The position numbers and the translations under genes are program-made. The notes under the pieces were generated by a model that worked only from the letters and a program-made list of their open reading frames with translations, had not been told where the DNA came from and made no database searches. Shown one piece after another: positions 59,850-64,000 of a stretch of DNA of 64,000 nt. Position 1 is the stretch's first letter; every line of letters begins with the position of its first letter. Source of the DNA: Rhodococcus sp. HM1 (GTDB lineage Bacteria; Actinomycetota; Actinomycetes; Mycobacteriales; Mycobacteriaceae). The stretch spans positions 1-64,000 of the forward strand of contig NZ_JALPTB010000012.1 of assembly GCF_023218075.1 (NCBI RefSeq), in the 5' to 3' direction.

Positions 59850-60824
59850 TCAGGCGGTGGTGACGGCCTCCGGGCGCGGGGCGGCGACGCGGACGCGGCC
59901 GGCGCACCATACCGCGGCGGTCGCGGCCGTGCACAGACCGGCACCGGCCACGTGCAGCACCACGAGCACCGCGGGCACATCCGTCCAGAACTGGACGAGG
60001 CCGATGAGCGACTGGGCCAGGACCAGGCCGATCAGCACCTTCAGCCGCAGCTTCACCGCGGCCGGGGCGGCGACGGCGTACAGCGCGAACGCCAGGCCCA
60101 CCAGGAGCGCCAGGTAGCCGACGAGCAGTTCGGCGTGCAGGTGCACGAGCGTGGTGATGTCGACGTCGAGCCGCGGCACCGGGCGTTCGACACCCTTGTC
60201 GCCGGCGTGCGGGCCGGCGCCGGTGACCATCGTTCCGGCGATCAGGACGCCGGCCAGCACGGCCGCGGACAGCGCGGTCAGCCACCGCAGCGGCTGGGGG
60301 AGCACCTGCTCGACGACCCCGTCGTCGGGTTCGCCGACCTTGACGAACAGCACGACCGCGAGCCACACCATCAGCATCGAGGCGAGCATGTGGATCGCGA
60401 CGGTCCACCACGCCAGCCCGGCGAGCACCGTGATGCCGCCGATCACGGCCTGCAGCACGGTGCCGGCGGGCATCAGCCACGCCCAGGCGACGACCTCGCG
60501 GCGGCGACGGGCGCGGGTCACGGCGAGCACGATCGCGGCGGAGACGGCGACGACGACGAACGTCAGCAGGCGGTTTCCGAACTCGACGATCTGGTGGATG
60601 GTGTGCACGTTGCTGGACACGCCGACCGGCACCAGGGAGCCGGGGAAGCACTGCGGCCAGGTGGGGCATCCGAGGCCCGACGCGGTGACCCGCACGACCG
60701 AGCCGGTGACGGCGATGCCGCCCTGCACGACGATGGTGAGGAAGGCGATGATCCGCTGGATCCGCAGCGACGGAAGCGGAAGTCGGTCGACGAGGTTCAG
60801 GTAGCCGCGATACAGCACGTTCAC
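59850..60824 (-). CDS. ctaA: Heme A synthase
   Basis: Oxidises heme O to heme A for cytochrome aa3. COX15/CtaA family, 324 residues, eight membrane helices. Visible are GSVVRVTASGLGCPTWPQCFPG with the paired-cysteine loop, IHQIVEFGNRLLTF and the second-half TTLVHLHAELLVGYLALL histidines. GTG start. Confidence 0.93.
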   Translation of the reverse strand: MNVLYRGYLNLVDRLPLPSLRIQRIIAFLTIVVQGGIAVTGSVVRVTASGLGCPTWPQCFPGSLVPVGVSSNVHTIHQIVEFGNRLLTFVVVAVSAAIVLAVTRARRRREVVAWAWLMPAGTVLQAVIGGITVLAGLAWWTVAIHMLASMLMVWLAVVLFVKVGEPDDGVVEQVLPQPLRWLTALSAAVLAGVLIAGTMVTGAGPHAGDKGVERPVPRLDVDITTLVHLHAELLVGYLALLVGLAFALYAVAAPAAVKLRLKVLIGLVLAQSLIGLVQFWTDVPAVLVVLHVAGAGLCTAATAAVWCAGRVRVAAPRPEAVTTA

Positions 60825-60878
60825 GATGGTACGGGTCCGTCCACTACGCGCTGTAGTTGGGCTGGTGGGGTCCGGCCG

Positions 60879-61675
60879 TCACGTGAATCGGAAGAAGCGC
60901 CGGGCCAGCACCGCGCCGACGACGGCCCAGACGGCGAGGATCGTCATCGCGAGCCAGTCCATGCCGCCGAGCACGGCCTCCTCGAGGCCGAGGGCCAGCG
61001 CTCCGGACGGGGTCACCCGCGCCAGGTGCACGAGGGCGTCGGGCAGGCCGCCCCCGGCGAGCACGACGCTGCCGATGCCGAGCAGCACGAACCAGATGAT
61101 GTTCGCCAGGGCGAGCACGATCTCGGCGCGCAGGGTGCCGCCGAGCAGCAGCCCGAGCGTCGCGAACATCACCGTGCCGAGCGCGATGACGACGGCGCCG
61201 AGCAGCAGTCCCAGCGGGCTCGGACGCCATCCGAGGGCCACTCCGATAGCACCGAGCAGAATAGATTGCATCGCCACTACGATCGCCACCGCGGCGCTCT
61301 TACCTGCGATGATGCCCCACTTCGGGAGGGCGGTCGCGCCGATCCTTTTCAGTGCACCGTATCTGCGGTCGAATCCGACCGCGATTGCCTGACCGGTGAA
61401 CGCGGTCGACATCACCGCGACCATCATCACCGCCGGCAGGACCCGTTCCACGCGGGGATCGCCGAGATCACCGATCGGCAGCAGGGTCAGGCCGATGAGC
61501 AGGGTGATCGGGATGAACATCGTCAGCAGCAACTGCTCGCCGTTGCGCAGCAGCAGCTTGAGCTCCATGCGCGTCTGCGCAGCGAGCATCGCCGCCGGCG
61601 TGTTCGGTCGCGGGGCGGGCGCGAAGGTCCCGGCCTCGAACCGGTTGCCCGCCAGTCGATCGTGATGCGTCACGC

Positions 61676-61679
<4 letters not shown>
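60879..61679 (-). CDS. ABC-2 type exporter permease
   Basis: 266 residues, six membrane helices, ABC2_membrane family. The GTG at 61679 overlaps the ATPase stop (GTGA). Partner of the ATPase encoded just upstream. In mycobacteria the equivalent transporter also sits between ctaA/qor and mptB (family knowledge); substrate not established. Confidence 0.88.
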
Positions 61680-62616
<937 letters not shown>

Positions 62617-62620
<4 letters not shown>

Positions 62621-64000
62621 GGGTTTCCAGCGTAGGCGTCGGGGGATTCGGCGGGGCGCGGTGGTGTGCGGTCCTCCTCGCGCCACGGCAACCGGTTCCG
62701 GGTGAACACGATGAGCAGCCCGACGACGACGACCGTCGCGATCGCGGCCTGCACGATGATGAACGGCTGGTACTCGCCGCCGTTGGGCATCAGAATCACG
62801 CTGACCAGCGACGAGAAGGCCACCGTGGGGATCCGGAAGATCGGCCGGGTGGCCCACGCGGCGAGCGGGATCACCGCCCACAGCAGGTACCAGGGCTGCA
62901 CGACGGGGAACAGCAGAACGATCGCGCCGAGCGAGACCCCGAGCCCGCCGACGGGGTGGATCCGCCCGACGAGCACCGCCAGTAGCATCCGGATTGTGAC
63001 GAATGCCGCAATCATGGCGGCGATCGGCCGGGTGATCGACAGGATCGCGGTGGTGTGATCGCCCAATCCGAGCAGCACCCCCGCCAGGCCGGTCCCGACC
63101 CCGAGCAGCGTGGGGATCGACATCCAGCTGCGCACCTCGGTCGCGGTGCCCAACGTGTTCGTCCAGCCGAGCCCGAGTCCGCTGCCCCAGCTCACCACGG
63201 TGATCACCGTCAGCGACACCGCCCCCAGCAGGGCCGCCGCCGCCAGCACCGCCCGCGCGGTGGCGCCCCAGCGTCGTGCCAGCGCCATGCCCACGAATCC
63301 GAGCGCGAGCAGCGACGGGACCTTGATCATCGACGACAGTGCGATCAGCGCGGCACCGGCGAGGAGCCACGCGAGGTAGCGGCCCCGCAACGGCGTCCCC
63401 GGACCGCCGGCGTGGATGCCGCGCAACGCCAGTTCGAGCCCGGCGAGCATCAGCCCGAGCATGAGCGCCTCGTTGTGGATGCCGGCGACCAGGTGGAACA
63501 GCAGCAACGGATTGGCGGCGCCGAGCCACAGCGCGGTCACCGACGCGACACCGCAGCGCCGGGCCAGCCGCGGCAGCGCCCACACGATCAGGGCGACACC
63601 GCCGAGCGCGAGCAGCCGGTGCAGGAAGATGCCGAACACGATGTTCTCGCCGGTCAGGAACGTGATGCGTTCCCCGATCCACAGGAACGCCGGCCCGTAG
63701 GGCGCGGAGGTCTCGCGCCAGATGTTCGGCACGGTCCGGGTGAGCACGTGGTCGACGCCGAGCGCGCCGGCCGGCCCGATCGCATACGGATCCAGCCCGC
63801 GCGCGGCGATCTCACTCTGCGCCAGATAGGAGTAGACGTCCTTGCTGAACATCGGCGGCGCGACGGTCAGCGGCAGAATCCACAGCAGGAGGGTGCGGTC
63901 GAGCTGCGATCGGGACAGCCGGCGGGGCTGGCCGTCGGGATCGCGCCGGCCGACGGCGAAGCGGCCGAGCAGCAGCCAGGCCAGCACGACCAGGACGGTG
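62617..64000 (-). CDS. mptB: MptB-type alpha-(1->6) mannosyltransferase, 5'-partial
   Basis: Polyprenyl-phosphomannose-dependent GT-C glycosyltransferase that starts the mannan core of lipomannan/LAM-type glycolipids in mycolic-acid bacteria. About 461 C-terminal residues are visible; the frame is open through the right window edge. Multi-pass membrane protein; motifs PPMFSKDVYSYLAQSEIAARG and DPYAIGP (first luminal loop with the catalytic acidic residue region), SAPYGPAFLWI, AGIHNEALMLGLMLAG, and VVQPWYLLWAVIPLAAW. Confidence 0.88.

Overview
The window reads as a chromosomal segment of a high-GC actinomycete of the mycolic-acid group, most likely Rhodococcus or a close relative. This is an inference from gene order and gene content: a rib operon followed by uvrC-rapZ-yvcK-whiA-gap-pgk-tpiA, a tkt-tal-zwf-opcA-pgl block, ctaB/qor/ctaA, and an mptB-type mannosyltransferase beside an ABC exporter, together with strong G/C third positions. 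No rRNA, tRNA, CRISPR array or intact insertion sequence was seen.

Layout. 0-4.3 kb: the 3' part of a PfkB-type phosphofructokinase, convergent surE, a drug-type MFS exporter divergent from a MarR regulator over a double-palindrome operator, and a MmcQ/YjbR-like protein. 4.3-9 kb: rpe and riboflavin synthesis (ribD, ribE, ribBA, ribH) with a PH-domain membrane protein, mostly coupled by 1-4 base overlaps. 9-17.3 kb: uvrC, rapZ, yvcK, whiA, then the glycolytic genes gap, pgk and tpiA, closed by a strong hairpin. 17.1-22 kb: variable genes, namely a frameshifted lipoprotein beta-propeller, a CynX-type transporter, an SDR and a secreted tyrosine-phosphatase-like protein. 22-25.1 kb: secG and ppc.

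25.1-50.7 kb looks like an accessory block placed between ppc and the pentose-phosphate genes. Its first half (25.7-35.5 kb) resembles a hypoxia/dormancy module: a P1B-type ATPase fused to a hemerythrin-like domain, an Hsp20, a complete group 3b-like [NiFe]-hydrogenase operon (hyhB, a cNMP-binding protein, hyhG, hyhS, hyhL, maturation protease) and a tandem universal stress protein. A DosR-like box and a CRP-like box lie in the hsp20-hyhB gap. Its second half (36.3-50.2 kb) is a co-directional carboxylate beta-oxidation cluster: an unusual crotonase, an ADP-forming acyl-CoA ligase, two coupled acyl-CoA dehydrogenases, a glutaryl-CoA dehydrogenase remnant, a TetR regulator, a ferric/polyamine-type ABC importer, a thiolase, a 3-hydroxyacyl-CoA dehydrogenase and an MFS transporter. 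Decayed fragments (histidine kinase, Tat lipoprotein, gcdH) mark a history of rearrangement.

50.7-64 kb returns to core genes: tkt-tal-zwf-opcA-pgl on the minus strand (NADPH and pentose phosphates), ctaB and ctaA (heme O and heme A for cytochrome oxidase), a quinone oxidoreductase divergent from a small conserved protein over a 22-bp shared promoter, an ABC exporter and mptB running off the right edge.

Two patterns recur at window scale. Several genes start 6-8 bases after a -10-like hexamer, suggesting leaderless mRNAs. Short tandem duplications of 16-23 bp sit at gene ends or just upstream of genes.
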